A program made the position numbers and the translations under genes. The notes under the pieces are model-generated. The model saw only the letters and a program-made list of their open reading frames with translations. It made no database searches and was not told the origin of the DNA. Positions 1 to 8,200 of a stretch of 17,651 nucleotides of DNA are shown piece after piece. Each line of letters begins with the position of its first letter. The stretch's first letter is position 1. This stretch comes from an uncultured Erysipelotrichaceae bacterium. Its GTDB lineage: Bacteria; Bacillota_I; Bacilli_A; Erysipelotrichales; Erysipelotrichaceae. Location of the stretch: contig CACZPD010000168.1 in NCBI GenBank assembly GCA_902782955.1, positions 1 through 17,651 on the forward strand, written 5' to 3'.

Positions 1-1311
1 GATTATATCGCAGTACCGAAATCCAACATGTACCAGTCGCTGCACACCACGATCATCGGCGATGACGGAAAGATCTTTGAAGTACAGATCCGTACAGAAG
101 ACATGGATGCCATCGCTGAAAGAGGTATCGCCGCGCACTGGCGCTACAAGGAAGGCACGAAATACGATGCCCGGAAAGAACAGAAGGAGATCGAAGACAA
201 GCTTTCATGGTTCAAGGATTTCGCTGTGTTCACTGCGGATGAAGGAGAAAACGACAGTGCTTCCGAATATATGGAAACACTGCAGAAGGATATTTTTGAC
301 GCCAATGTCTATGTTATGACACCGATGGGAAGGATCATTGACCTGCCCAGCGGTGCAACACCGATCGATTTTGCGTACCGGATCCATACGGATGTCGGAC
401 ATACGACCGTAGGTGCGATCGTAAACGATGCCATGGTGCCGCTGAATACGGAACTGCATACCGGTGATGTGGTGCAGATCAAGACGATGAAAGGTACCGG
501 TCCGAGCGAGGACTGGCTGAAGATCGTCAAGACCAACCAGGCCCGCAACAAGATCCGCAATTATCTGGCAAAGAAGGAATTTGAGCGGAAAGCGGAACAT
601 ACCGAAGAAGGTGAAAAGATCCTGGCGGATGAACTGCGCAGACGCGGGGCTGATCCGAAGGAACTGATGGACAAAAAGAAGCTGGAAGGCATTTACGGAC
701 AGTATCATGTCTCCAACTATGTTGATTTCATGTACGGCATCGCCATGAAGTCGATCAATGTCATTTCCGTATGCGACCGCCTGACCAATCAGAACAAGAT
801 CAGCGAGGATGTGGTCATATCCAATATGATCAGCCGGAATGAAGGCCGGAAAAAGACCGCTTCCAGGACCGGCATCATCGTACCCGGTGTTGAACGGATG
901 AAGATGTCGATCGCCCAGTGCTGCCATCCGGTGCATGGTGATGATATCGTCGGTTATATCACCAAAGGGGAAGGTGTCAAGGTGCACCGCCGCGACTGTC
1001 CGAACGTCGCGCATCTGCAGTCACGCCTGATCGAGGTTATGTGGGATGAAGATGTTGAAACCGAGAAGACCTATGATGCGGATCTGATCGTACTGGCGAA
1101 AGACAGGAGCTTCCTGCTGACCGATATCGTGACCGTCGTCAACCAGTGCAAGGCACCGATGACAGCCATCAGCGCTGTCCTGGACCAGGATAAACTGGAA
1201 ACAACGATCAAAATGACCGTGCAGATTCACAATGTCGAACAGCTGGAAAACGTGATCGCAAATGTCCGGAAAGTGGAATCCGTCGTGGATGTATCCCGGA
1301 TGACACGCTGA
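1..1311 (+). CDS. rel: Rel/SpoT-family (p)ppGpp synthetase/hydrolase, 3' part (5' end outside the window)
   Basis: This family makes and degrades the stringent-response alarmone (p)ppGpp from GTP/GDP and ATP. The reading frame is open from base 1, so 436 C-terminal residues are visible. The N-terminal HD hydrolase domain and most of the synthetase domain lie upstream of the window. Visible in order: the end of the synthetase domain with the conserved YQSLHTT (residues 11-17) and EVQIRT (27-32) followed by GIAAHW; a TGS domain at about residues 97-160 starting at YVMTPMG; a helical region; a zinc-finger/RIS-type domain with Cys307-Cys308-His309, His329 and Cys333; and a C-terminal ACT domain at about residues 360-436. 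This order is that of full-length Rel, not of a small alarmone synthetase. Whether the hydrolase is active cannot be judged. The gene ends just before the hisS T-box promoter; no obvious terminator follows. Identity is confident; the choice between Rel and RelA/SpoT naming is not. Confidence 0.95.
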   Translation, partial: DYIAVPKSNMYQSLHTTIIGDDGKIFEVQIRTEDMDAIAERGIAAHWRYKEGTKYDARKEQKEIEDKLSWFKDFAVFTADEGENDSASEYMETLQKDIFDANVYVMTPMGRIIDLPSGATPIDFAYRIHTDVGHTTVGAIVNDAMVPLNTELHTGDVVQIKTMKGTGPSEDWLKIVKTNQARNKIRNYLAKKEFERKAEHTEEGEKILADELRRRGADPKELMDKKKLEGIYGQYHVSNYVDFMYGIAMKSINVISVCDRLTNQNKISEDVVISNMISRNEGRKKTASRTGIIVPGVERMKMSIAQCCHPVHGDDIVGYITKGEGVKVHRRDCPNVAHLQSRLIEVMWDEDVETEKTYDADLIVLAKDRSFLLTDIVTVVNQCKAPMTAISAVLDQDKLETTIKMTVQIHNVEQLENVIANVRKVESVVDVSRMTR

Positions 1312-1322
1312 AAATTCATTGG

Positions 1323-1349
1323 TTGAATTATAGAAAAGTGTGGTATAGT
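1323..1349 (+). promoter_or_regulatory. Promoter of the hisS-aspS T-box leader
   Basis: An extended -10 element is visible: TG at 1341-1342, one base, then TATAGT at 1344-1349. Upstream lie TTGAAT (1323-1328, spacing 15) and TTGGTT (1319-1324, spacing 19); neither spacing is ideal, so the extended -10 probably carries the promoter. Transcription would start near 1356, just before T-box stem I. The promoter begins about 10 bases after the rel stop codon, so hisS-aspS has its own start site. Confidence 0.6.
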
Positions 1350-1355
1350 TTTACT

Positions 1356-1583
1356 CATAAATCAGAGAAGGAGAAATGCCTGTTCTGCGCTTTCAGAAGA
1401 GACGGTGCGGCTGGTGAAAGCACCGAAGCAGGGACAGGAAAGACACTCCGGAGATTGGTTTCTGAAATCACAGTAGGAAACCACGTTTGCCGCGTTAAGG
1501 AAAAGAGCGTACATTCCGGCAGGAATGTAAACTAAGGTGGTACCGCGCTTCAGGCGTCCTTGGAACAGAGGACGCTTTTATTT
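1356..1583 (+). promoter_or_regulatory. T-box riboswitch (hisS-aspS leader; specifier contains GACAC)
   Basis: This leader senses uncharged tRNA and controls premature termination. The conserved T-box sequence AAGGTGGTACCGCG lies at 1534-1547. Its AAGG can pair with CCTT (1558-1561), an antiterminator that competes with the terminator hairpin at 1554-1575. Stem I is closed by TCAGA (1362-1366)/TCTGA (1461-1465). It has a lower helix GGAG (1370-1373)/CTCC (1446-1449) and upper helices CCTGT (1379-1383)/ACAGG (1434-1438) and CTGC/GCAG. The specifier loop between these helices has aaagaca on its 3' side. It contains GAC (Asp, 1442-1444, followed by A) overlapping CAC (His, 1444-1446). The class assignment is secure; which tRNA is read is discussed in the findings. 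Confidence 0.93.
1554..1583 (+). terminator. Regulated intrinsic terminator of the T-box
   Basis: The hairpin arms are GCGTCCT (1554-1560) and AGGACGC (1569-1575) with an 8-base loop, followed by TTTTATTT. The 5' arm is shared with the antiterminator, so the hairpin forms when tRNA is charged and stops transcription before hisS. It ends 18 bases before the hisS start codon. Confidence 0.93.
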
Positions 1584-1601
1584 GAAACAGAGGAGGACTT
1601 T

Positions 1602-2873
1602 ATGTTATATCAGACACCCCGGGGCACATATGATATTCTGCCCGAAGAGATTCATAAATGGCAGGAAACGGAAGACCTGATCCGCCGTATTACAAAGAGA
1701 TACAGATACAGTGAGATCCGTACACCGTATTTTGAAAGCACATCCGTATTTGCCCGTGAAAATGACAGTTCCGATATGGTCAACAAGGAAATGTACACAT
1801 TTACGACCGGAAGTGAATCCTATACGCTGCGTCCGGAAGGAACAGCAGGCGTCATCCGCTCCTTTGACCAGCATAAGCTGTACGGATCCATGGAGATGCC
1901 GGCAAGATTCTATTACATGGGCGCCATGTTCCGGCATGAACGTCCGCAGAAGGGAAGACAGCGTCAGTTCCATCAGTTCGGCGTCGAGAATATCGGCATC
2001 AAAAACCCGCAGATCGACGCGGAGACGATAGCCCTCGGATATGACATCGTCAGGGAAATGGGGATCAGCAGCGTCAAGGTCCTGATCAATACGCTCGGTG
2101 ATGACATCTCCCGCGAGAATTACCGCACAGCACTGCGTGAACATTTCGCGCCGTATCTGGATGAGCTCTGCGGTGACTGCCGCAGGAGATATGACCAGAA
2201 CCCGCTCCGCATCCTTGACTGCAAGACGGATCACGAACATCCTGCGGTTCAGAATGCGCCGAAGCTCAGCGAATACCTGAATGAGGAATCAAGACAGTAT
2301 TTCGACGATGTCCTGCACGCGCTGGATGCCCTCGGCATTCCGTACGAAATCGATGAAAAACTGGTCCGCGGACTGGATTACTATACGCATACCGTATTTG
2401 AAGTCGTCTCGACAAGACCGGATTCCGGTGCCCAGGCAACTGTATTCGGCGGCGGCAGATATGATCATTTCGTATCCTATTACGGCGGTCCGGATCTCTC
2501 TGGCATCGGTTTTGCGATCGGTCTGGAGCGCCTCATTGCCCTGGCAACGGAAGAAGGACATCCTTTTGCCAAAGATGACGCCCTCGATGTTTATGTTATA
2601 GGTCTCGGTGATGTGGCGGAAGAAGTGCTGAAGATCCTGCAGGATCTCAGACACGCAGGCTTCCGGGCGGACGGCAACTTTGTCAGAAGGTCGCTCAAGG
2701 CGCAGTTCAAGAGCGCTGACAGGAGCGGTGCGGAATACATCGTGATCATCGGCGAAGATGAAGTGAAAAACGGAACGGCGAATGTTAAGAAAACAGCGGA
2801 GCGCGTGCAGGAGACTGTCACAATTGACACTCTGGCGGAAACGCTCCGTGCATGGAAAGGATCACAGAAATGA
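1602..2873 (+). CDS. hisS: Histidyl-tRNA synthetase
   Basis: A cytoplasmic class II synthetase that charges tRNA-His with histidine using ATP. The 423-residue product has the normal bacterial length. The N-terminus reads LYQTPRGTYDILPEE, typical of HisRS. Motif 2 is FRHERPQKGRQRQFHQ from residue 110, the histidine-specific motif is RGLDYYTHTVFE from residue 256 followed by GGGRYD, and motif 3 is GIGFAIGLERL. A C-terminal anticodon-binding domain follows. The ATG at 1602 is chosen because AGGAGG (1591-1596) lies 5 bases upstream. An earlier in-frame TTG at 1560 sits inside the T-box terminator and is not credible. The stop overlaps the aspS start (ATGA, 2870-2873), so the two genes are co-transcribed and translationally coupled. 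Expression is controlled by the T-box leader. Confidence 0.98.
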   Translation: MLYQTPRGTYDILPEEIHKWQETEDLIRRITKRYRYSEIRTPYFESTSVFARENDSSDMVNKEMYTFTTGSESYTLRPEGTAGVIRSFDQHKLYGSMEMPARFYYMGAMFRHERPQKGRQRQFHQFGVENIGIKNPQIDAETIALGYDIVREMGISSVKVLINTLGDDISRENYRTALREHFAPYLDELCGDCRRRYDQNPLRILDCKTDHEHPAVQNAPKLSEYLNEESRQYFDDVLHALDALGIPYEIDEKLVRGLDYYTHTVFEVVSTRPDSGAQATVFGGGRYDHFVSYYGGPDLSGIGFAIGLERLIALATEEGHPFAKDDALDVYVIGLGDVAEEVLKILQDLRHAGFRADGNFVRRSLKAQFKSADRSGAEYIVIIGEDEVKNGTANVKKTAERVQETVTIDTLAETLRAWKGSQK

Positions 2874-4630
2874 AACGTACAGACGGAAACGGAACATTAA
2901 GACTCAGTGACGCGGGACGTGAAGTCACGCTCGTCGGATGGGTCGCAAAGCAGAGAAATCTCGGCTCCCTCGTATTTATCGATCTGCGGGATACGACCGG
3001 GATCGTACAGATCACATTTGATGAGACGATGGCGGAAAAAGTCAGGGACGTGCGCTCTGAATATGTCCTGCAGGTAACCGGTACCGTGCAGAAAAGAAAA
3101 GACGCAAATCCGAAAATGGCGACAGGGGAGATTGAAGTTCTTGCTTCAGATGTTGTCATCATAAACAAGGCTGCTACACCGCCGATCACCATTGCGGACG
3201 ATACGGACACAAATGAGGATACACGTCTGAAATACCGGTATCTGGATCTCAGAAGACCGGTGCTGCAGAATAATCTGAAACTGCGTCACCGCGTATGCAT
3301 GATCGCGCGGAATACGCTGGACCGGCTCGGCTTTACGGAGATCGAGACACCGATTCTGGCCCGCAGCACACCCGAAGGCGCAAGGGATTATCTCGTTCCT
3401 TCCCGCATCTACAACGGAAAATTCTGGGCCCTGCCGCAGAGTCCGCAGATCTATAAGCAGCTCCTGATGATCGCAGGTATGGAAAAATACTTCCAGATCG
3501 CCAGATGTTTCCGGGATGAAGATCTGCGTGCGGACAGACAGCCTTCCTTCACCCAGATCGATATTGAAATGAGTTTCGGCGATGAAGAGACCGTATTTGC
3601 GACAGTTGAAGAACTGATGCAGGAGATCTTCCGCGGCACAGTCGGTTTCGAACTGCCGGCTAAATTCGACAGGCTGACATGGAATGAATGCATGGACCGT
3701 TACGGAACGGACAAGCCGGATACACGCTTCGGAAATGAAATACAGGATATTTCGTCCGTTTTTGCCGGAACGGAATTCCAGGTCTTTAAAAATGTCCTGG
3801 AGAACGGCGGGACGATCCAGTGCGTAAAATTCAACGGTGCGGATCACTACAGCCGGAAAGCGGTCGATACCCTGCAGGAGTATGTGAAACACGGCTTCAG
3901 GGCAAAGGCGCTCGCTTTCCTGAAATATACGGGCGGCACACTCTCCGGTTCTGTCGCAAAACCGCTCAGTGACAGTGAAAAACAGGAACTGATACAGAAA
4001 CTCGAACTGACGGAAAACGATATCGTATTCATCATCGCGGATAAGAAGCGTATTGCCCAGGCAGCCCTCGGCGCGCTCCGTCTGCGGGTGGCGAAGGAAC
4101 TCGGCCTTCTGCCGCATGAACAGCAATACAACTTCCTCTGGGTCACAGACTTCCCGATGTTCGAATACTCCGAAGAAGAAGACCGCTGGGTGGCGATGCA
4201 TCATCCGTTTACCGCACCGCGCGCGGAAGACGCAGACAAGCTCATCAGCGATCCGGGCAGTGTCATGAGCCGCGCCTATGATCTCGTACTCAACGGTTAT
4301 GAACTGCTGAGCGGTTCGATCCGTATCCATGAAGCGGACCTGCAGGAAAAGGTATTTGAGGCAATCGGCCTGACAATGGAGCAGGCAAAGGCCAAATTCG
4401 GTTTCTTCCTGGATGCGTTCTCCTACGGCACACCGCCGCACGGGGGAGTCGGCATCGGTCTGGAAAGACTGGTCATGGTACTGGCCGGTACAGAGAATAT
4501 CCGCGATGTCGTCGCGTTCCCGACTACAAACAGCTCGCTCGATCTCATGAGCGAATCCCCGAATGTCGTGGACCAGGCACAGCTGGATATCCTGGGAATC
4601 GAAATAGCTAAACAGAATACAGAAGAATAG
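2870..4630 (+). CDS. aspS: Aspartyl-tRNA synthetase (bacterial type)
   Basis: A cytoplasmic class II synthetase that charges tRNA-Asp with aspartate. At 586 residues it matches the bacterial-type enzyme. In order: an N-terminal OB-fold anticodon-binding domain (residues about 1-110, with LVFIDLRDTTGIVQITF), the RYLDLRRP signature, motif 2 FRDEDLRADRQPSFTQ from residue 214, the bacterial GAD insertion (about residues 290-400), and motif 3 GVGIGLERL near residues 526-534. The start is ATG 2870, which overlaps the hisS stop (ATGA) and gives the family-typical MKRT N-terminus. An in-frame ATG at 2852 would add six residues and overlap hisS further. The ribosome site is weak (GAAAGG about 9 bases upstream), consistent with coupling to hisS. 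Whether the enzyme also charges tRNA-Asn cannot be told by eye. Confidence 0.98.
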   Translation: MKRTDGNGTLRLSDAGREVTLVGWVAKQRNLGSLVFIDLRDTTGIVQITFDETMAEKVRDVRSEYVLQVTGTVQKRKDANPKMATGEIEVLASDVVIINKAATPPITIADDTDTNEDTRLKYRYLDLRRPVLQNNLKLRHRVCMIARNTLDRLGFTEIETPILARSTPEGARDYLVPSRIYNGKFWALPQSPQIYKQLLMIAGMEKYFQIARCFRDEDLRADRQPSFTQIDIEMSFGDEETVFATVEELMQEIFRGTVGFELPAKFDRLTWNECMDRYGTDKPDTRFGNEIQDISSVFAGTEFQVFKNVLENGGTIQCVKFNGADHYSRKAVDTLQEYVKHGFRAKALAFLKYTGGTLSGSVAKPLSDSEKQELIQKLELTENDIVFIIADKKRIAQAALGALRLRVAKELGLLPHEQQYNFLWVTDFPMFEYSEEEDRWVAMHHPFTAPRAEDADKLISDPGSVMSRAYDLVLNGYELLSGSIRIHEADLQEKVFEAIGLTMEQAKAKFGFFLDAFSYGTPPHGGVGIGLERLVMVLAGTENIRDVVAFPTTNSSLDLMSESPNVVDQAQLDILGIEIAKQNTEE

Positions 4631-4657
4631 TCCTGATGTCAAGACTGTTCTTTTTTT
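4625..4657 (+). terminator. Intrinsic terminator overlapping the aspS stop codon
   Basis: GAATAGTC (4625-4632) pairs with GACTGTTC (4643-4650) as 8 bp with one G-T wobble and a 10-base loop. Seven T residues follow (4651-4657). The 5' arm contains the aspS stop codon TAG (4628-4630). The T tract runs into the promoter of the following RNA gene. Confidence 0.75.
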
Positions 4658-4664
4658 CCGTCAC

Positions 4665-4673
4665 TGATACAAT
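4665..4673 (+). promoter_or_regulatory. Extended -10 promoter of 6S RNA
   Basis: TG (4665-4666), one base, then TACAAT (4668-4673) forms an extended -10 element. A start 7 bases downstream falls at about 4680, exactly where the 5' strand of the RNA closing stem begins. No good -35 is visible; that position lies in the aspS terminator T tract. Confidence 0.65.
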
Positions 4674-4679
4674 GAAATT

Positions 4680-4870
4680 GCCAGAGGACTCAGTATTTTT
4701 CCTACATTTTGATATAAGGGAATCCTGACTGGAGATTCCCGTGTTGAACACCTGGTACGCCCAGGGATCCTGACGGATGACCATGGATACCCACCTCTAC
4801 ATAAGAGGGAACATATCACCCCTCTGGCGGTCATTATAAACAGCCGCTTTGATTCAAAGCGGTTTTGTTT
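4680..4870 (+). ncRNA. ssrS: 6S RNA
   Basis: 6S RNA binds housekeeping RNA polymerase as a mimic of an open promoter. The 310-base gap between aspS and the next gene holds no credible ORF but folds as this family does. The closing stem is GCCAGAGG (4680-4687)/CCTCTGGC (4821-4828). A large central bubble follows, whose 3' side carries a small hairpin CCTCT (4794-4798)/AGAGG (4804-4808). The distal arm starts with GGGAATCC (4718-4725)/GGATACCC (4785-4792), with one mismatch. A promoter ends at 4673 and an intrinsic terminator runs 4844-4870. In Bacillus subtilis, 6S-1 RNA (bsrA) also lies immediately downstream of aspS. The fold and position together make this a strong call. The 3' end of the mature RNA is not defined; it probably lies between about 4830 and the terminator. 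Confidence 0.85.
4844..4870 (+). terminator. Intrinsic terminator of 6S RNA
   Basis: CCGCTTTG (4844-4851) pairs perfectly with CAAAGCGG (4855-4862) around a 3-base ATT loop, followed by TTTTGTTT. Confidence 0.92.
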
Positions 4871-4877
4871 ATTCCGC

Positions 4878-4906
4878 TTGAAAGCAATAATAAAAAACGA
4901 TACAAT
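4878..4906 (+). promoter_or_regulatory. Promoter of the YneF-like gene
   Basis: TTGAAA (4878-4883), a 17-base spacer, and TACAAT (4901-4906) form a good housekeeping promoter about 33 bases before the start codon. It begins 8 bases after the 6S terminator. Confidence 0.8.
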
Positions 4907-4939
4907 AACACTCGTAAAAAAGAAGAGGTGGTATAGGTA

Positions 4940-5155
4940 ATGACACAGTTTTGGTCTACATTGGGCTGGTTTATTTCCGGCGGAATCGTTGGGGCATTGA
5001 TCTGCTTCTTTGTCACAAAGAGATATTTTGAAAAGCAGATCAGGGAAAATCCTCCGGTCAACGAAAAGATGATCCGTGCAATGTTCATGCAGATGGGAAG
5101 AAAACCAAGCGAAGCGCAGATCCGTCAGGTGATGCGGTCGATGAATCAACAGTAA
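4940..5155 (+). CDS. yneF: YneF-family (UPF0154) small membrane protein
   Basis: A 71-residue protein with one N-terminal membrane segment (about residues 7-26). It is followed by the basic stretch TKRYFEKQIRENPPVNEKMI and a C-terminal amphipathic region with MGRKPSEAQIRQVMRSM. This arrangement and length are characteristic of the YneF/UPF0154 family found in Bacilli, Mollicutes and relatives. The molecular role is not established, so none is assigned. AGAGGTGG lies upstream of the ATG at a workable distance. The gene is monocistronic, with its own promoter and a terminator directly after it. Confidence 0.88.
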   Translation: MTQFWSTLGWFISGGIVGALICFFVTKRYFEKQIRENPPVNEKMIRAMFMQMGRKPSEAQIRQVMRSMNQQ

Positions 5156-5167
5156 AACAGATAAGGA

Positions 5168-5193
5168 ACACAATGAAAACATTGTGTTTTTTT
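5168..5193 (+). terminator. Intrinsic terminator after the YneF-like gene
   Basis: ACACAATG (5168-5175), loop AAAA, CATTGTGT (5180-5187), then six T residues to 5193. The stem is perfect and 8 bp long. Confidence 0.93.
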
Positions 5194-5207
5194 CATATTG
5201 CTTGAGA

Positions 5208-5213
5208 TATAAT
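5208..5213 (+). promoter_or_regulatory. -10 element of the nifJ promoter
   Basis: A consensus TATAAT lies 25 bases before the nifJ start codon. The -35 position falls in the T tract of the preceding terminator and no good hexamer is seen at 17 bases. TTGTGT at 5182-5187 would need a 20-base spacer. The ribosome site AGGAGG lies just before ATG 5239. Confidence 0.6.
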
Positions 5214-5238
5214 AATTACAGTAATAATAGGAGGACAT

Positions 5239-8200
5239 ATGAGTACTGAAAACAAAAAAGTTTTCGAAGCGATGGATGGTAATACCGCGACAGCTCACAG
5301 TGCGTATGCGTTCACTGAAGTTGCCGGAATCTATCCGATCACGCCATCTTCTCCGATGGCCGAGAATACAGACGCATGGGCTACTGAAGGCCGTGTAAAT
5401 GTATTCGGAGACAAAGTTAAAGTTGTGGAAATGCAGTCCGAAGGCGGCGCTTCCGGTACGATCCACGGCGCTCTGCAGGGCGGTGCGCTGGCTGCGACGT
5501 ATACAGCATCACAGGGTCTGCTGCTGATGATTCCAAATATCTACAAGCTGAAGGGCGAACTTCTGCCGGGCGTTATCCATGTTGCGGCACGTTCCCTTGC
5601 AACACATACTCTGAGTATTTTCGGTGATCATCAGGATGTTTATGCATGCCGTCAGACAGGCGCTGTCATGATGTGCTCTCACTCCGTTCAGGACTGTATG
5701 GATCTTGCGGGTGCTGCACACCTCGTTGCAATTGACGCATCTGTTCCGGTCATTCATTTCTTTGACGGTTTCCGTACATCCCACGAAGTCGACAAGATCG
5801 AAGTCATGGATTACGGTTTCCTCAAATCCTTACTGCCGATGGACAAAGTCCAGGCTTTCCGTGACAAGGCTCTCAACCCGCATGGAAACGCGATCACACG
5901 CGGCGGCTCCCAGAATGATGACATCTATTTCCAGGCTGCTGAAGCACAGAACGAACACTACGCTGCAGTTCCGGATATCGCTGCCAAATACTACAAGGCA
6001 ATCAGCGAGCATACAGGCCGTGACTATGCACCGTTCGTATACTACGGCGCACCGGATGCTGAACGCATTATCATCGCCATGGGTTCTGTCACAGACACGA
6101 TCACAGAAACGATCGACGCACTGACAGCACAGGGCGAAAAAGTAGGTCTCATCAAGGTCTACCTGTATCGTCCGTTCTCCCAGGCTTATCTGGAAAAAGT
6201 TCTGCCGGCTTCCGTCAAGAAAGTTGCAGTTCTCGACCGTTCCAAGGAACAGGGCACAAGAGAACCTCTGTATCTCGATGTCTGCTATGCACTGAGAAAG
6301 CATAAAGACCTCACAATTATCGGCGGCCGTTACGGTCTGTCTTCAAAGGATACAAACCCGTCCCATATCAACGGTGTATTCGAAGAACTGAAGAAAGACG
6401 ATCCGAAAGAAGAATTCACGATCGGTATCGAAGACGATGTTACAAATCTGTCTCTGCCGGCAGTTGATGTCAAGATCGACGCGGATTATACATCCTGCCT
6501 GTTCTACGGTCTCGGTTCCGACGGAACAGTCGGTGCAAACAAGAGCACCGTCAAGATCATCGGCAACAACACCGATCTCTACTCCCAGGCTTACTTCGCA
6601 TATGATTCCAAGAAGGCCGGCGGCGTTACACGTTCTCACCTGAGATTCGGCAAGAGCCCGATCCATTCCCCGTACTATATCAACAAAGCAGACTTCATTT
6701 CATGCTCATTGGATTCCTACTGCTTCAAGTATGATATGGTCAAAGACCTCAAGGAAGGCGGAACATTCCTGCTGAATACGACTTTCTCCGCTGACAGCAT
6801 CGCTGACCATCTGCCGAACAAGATGCTCGCAGAACTGGCTAAGAAGAAAGCAAAATTCTATATCATCAACGCTACACAGATCGCCCTGGATACACACATG
6901 GGCCGTCATACAAACACGATCCTGCAGAGTGCATTCTTCAAGCTGAATGAACAGATCATGCCGTATGAGAAGTCCCTCGAACTCATGAAGGATTCCGCAC
7001 GTCATACATATGCACGCAAGGGTGAAGATGTTGTAAACAACAACTGCAACGCAATCGACCGCGGTGCAAGCGGACTGGTTGAAGTTGAAGTCAAGCCGGA
7101 ATGGGCTGACCTGCAGTACGGCGATTCCCTGTTCAAGAAGACAGGCGACGCTTACTATGACAACAACCTGCAGAGAATCAACGCTCTGGAAGGCTATGAC
7201 ATGCCTGTATCCAGCTTCCTGAAGTACGGCGTTCTCGACGGATCCATTCCGGAGAATGTTGCATTCAAGGAGAAGAGAACGATCGCTACACAGGTTCCGA
7301 CATGGGATGCTTCCAAGTGTGTTGCCTGCGGCCAGTGCGCATTCGCATGTCCGCATGCTACGATCCGTCCGTTCCTTCTGAACGCTGACGAAGTTGCTAA
7401 GGCTCAGGAAATCGCTGATGCCAACAATGTCGAACTGACATTCGTAGACGACAAGAAGCTCGCTGCTTATCCGGGCGCTGCAACTGCAGGTCTGAAGTAC
7501 AGAATCCAGCTGTCACCGGCTAACTGCGTAGGCTGCGGTGTCTGTCTGAAAGTTTGTCCGACAAAGGCTCTCGGTGTTGCAGAAGTCAACGATATGCTCC
7601 AGGAAGAGCCGCTGGCAGATTATCTGTACAAAGAGACAGAATACAAGCCGCAGTACGGAAGAGAAGGAACAGTCCAGGGATCCTCTCTGCTGATGCCTTA
7701 CTTCGAAGTAAGCGGATGCTGCCCGGGCTGCGGAGAAGCTCCGTATTACAGACTGGCATCCCAGATGTTCGGTAAGGACATGATGATTGCCAACGCTACA
7801 GGCTGCTCCATGATCTACTGTTCCTCCACACCGTCCACACCGTTCGTAACAGACGGGGACAATGATGGTGTCGCATGGGCGAACTCACTGTTTGAAGACA
7901 ACGCTGAATTCGGTTATGGTATGGCAATTGCCCAGACATACAAGGCTGCCAAGATCCTCAAGATCATGGAAGACAACATGGATGCAGTTGAACCTGAACT
8001 GAAAGAAGCATTTGAAGCATACATCGCTGCCAAGGATGACCGCAACGCACAGCGCGGCATCAAGGCTAAGATCCTCGCAGGCGTCAAAGCCAGCGCAAAT
8101 GAAGCAGTCAAGGAACTGTTAAGCTACGAACGTGACCTCGTCGGCAAGTCCGTATGGATCGTCGGCGGTGACGGATGGGCATATGATATCGGCTACGGCG

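Noticed and set aside
1323..1535. 70-codon ORF in the hisS leader
   Set aside because: It starts at the promoter -35 region and runs through T-box stem I. The bases are explained by conserved RNA structure, and there is no ribosome site. It is not a leader peptide with repeated His or Asp codons.
1560..1601. Upstream TTG start extending HisRS by 14 residues
   Set aside because: It lies inside the T-box terminator, and the AGGAGG site is placed for the ATG at 1602.
3146..4642. 498-codon open frame on the minus strand
   Set aside because: It lies opposite aspS, whose motifs are unmistakable. Its translation has no recognisable motif and is rich in Cys, His and Arg, as expected from an antisense frame of a codon-biased gene.
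4661..5182. 173-codon minus-strand frame across the aspS-yneF gap
   Set aside because: It crosses the 6S RNA, its terminator and the YneF-like gene. The sequence is better explained by those features.
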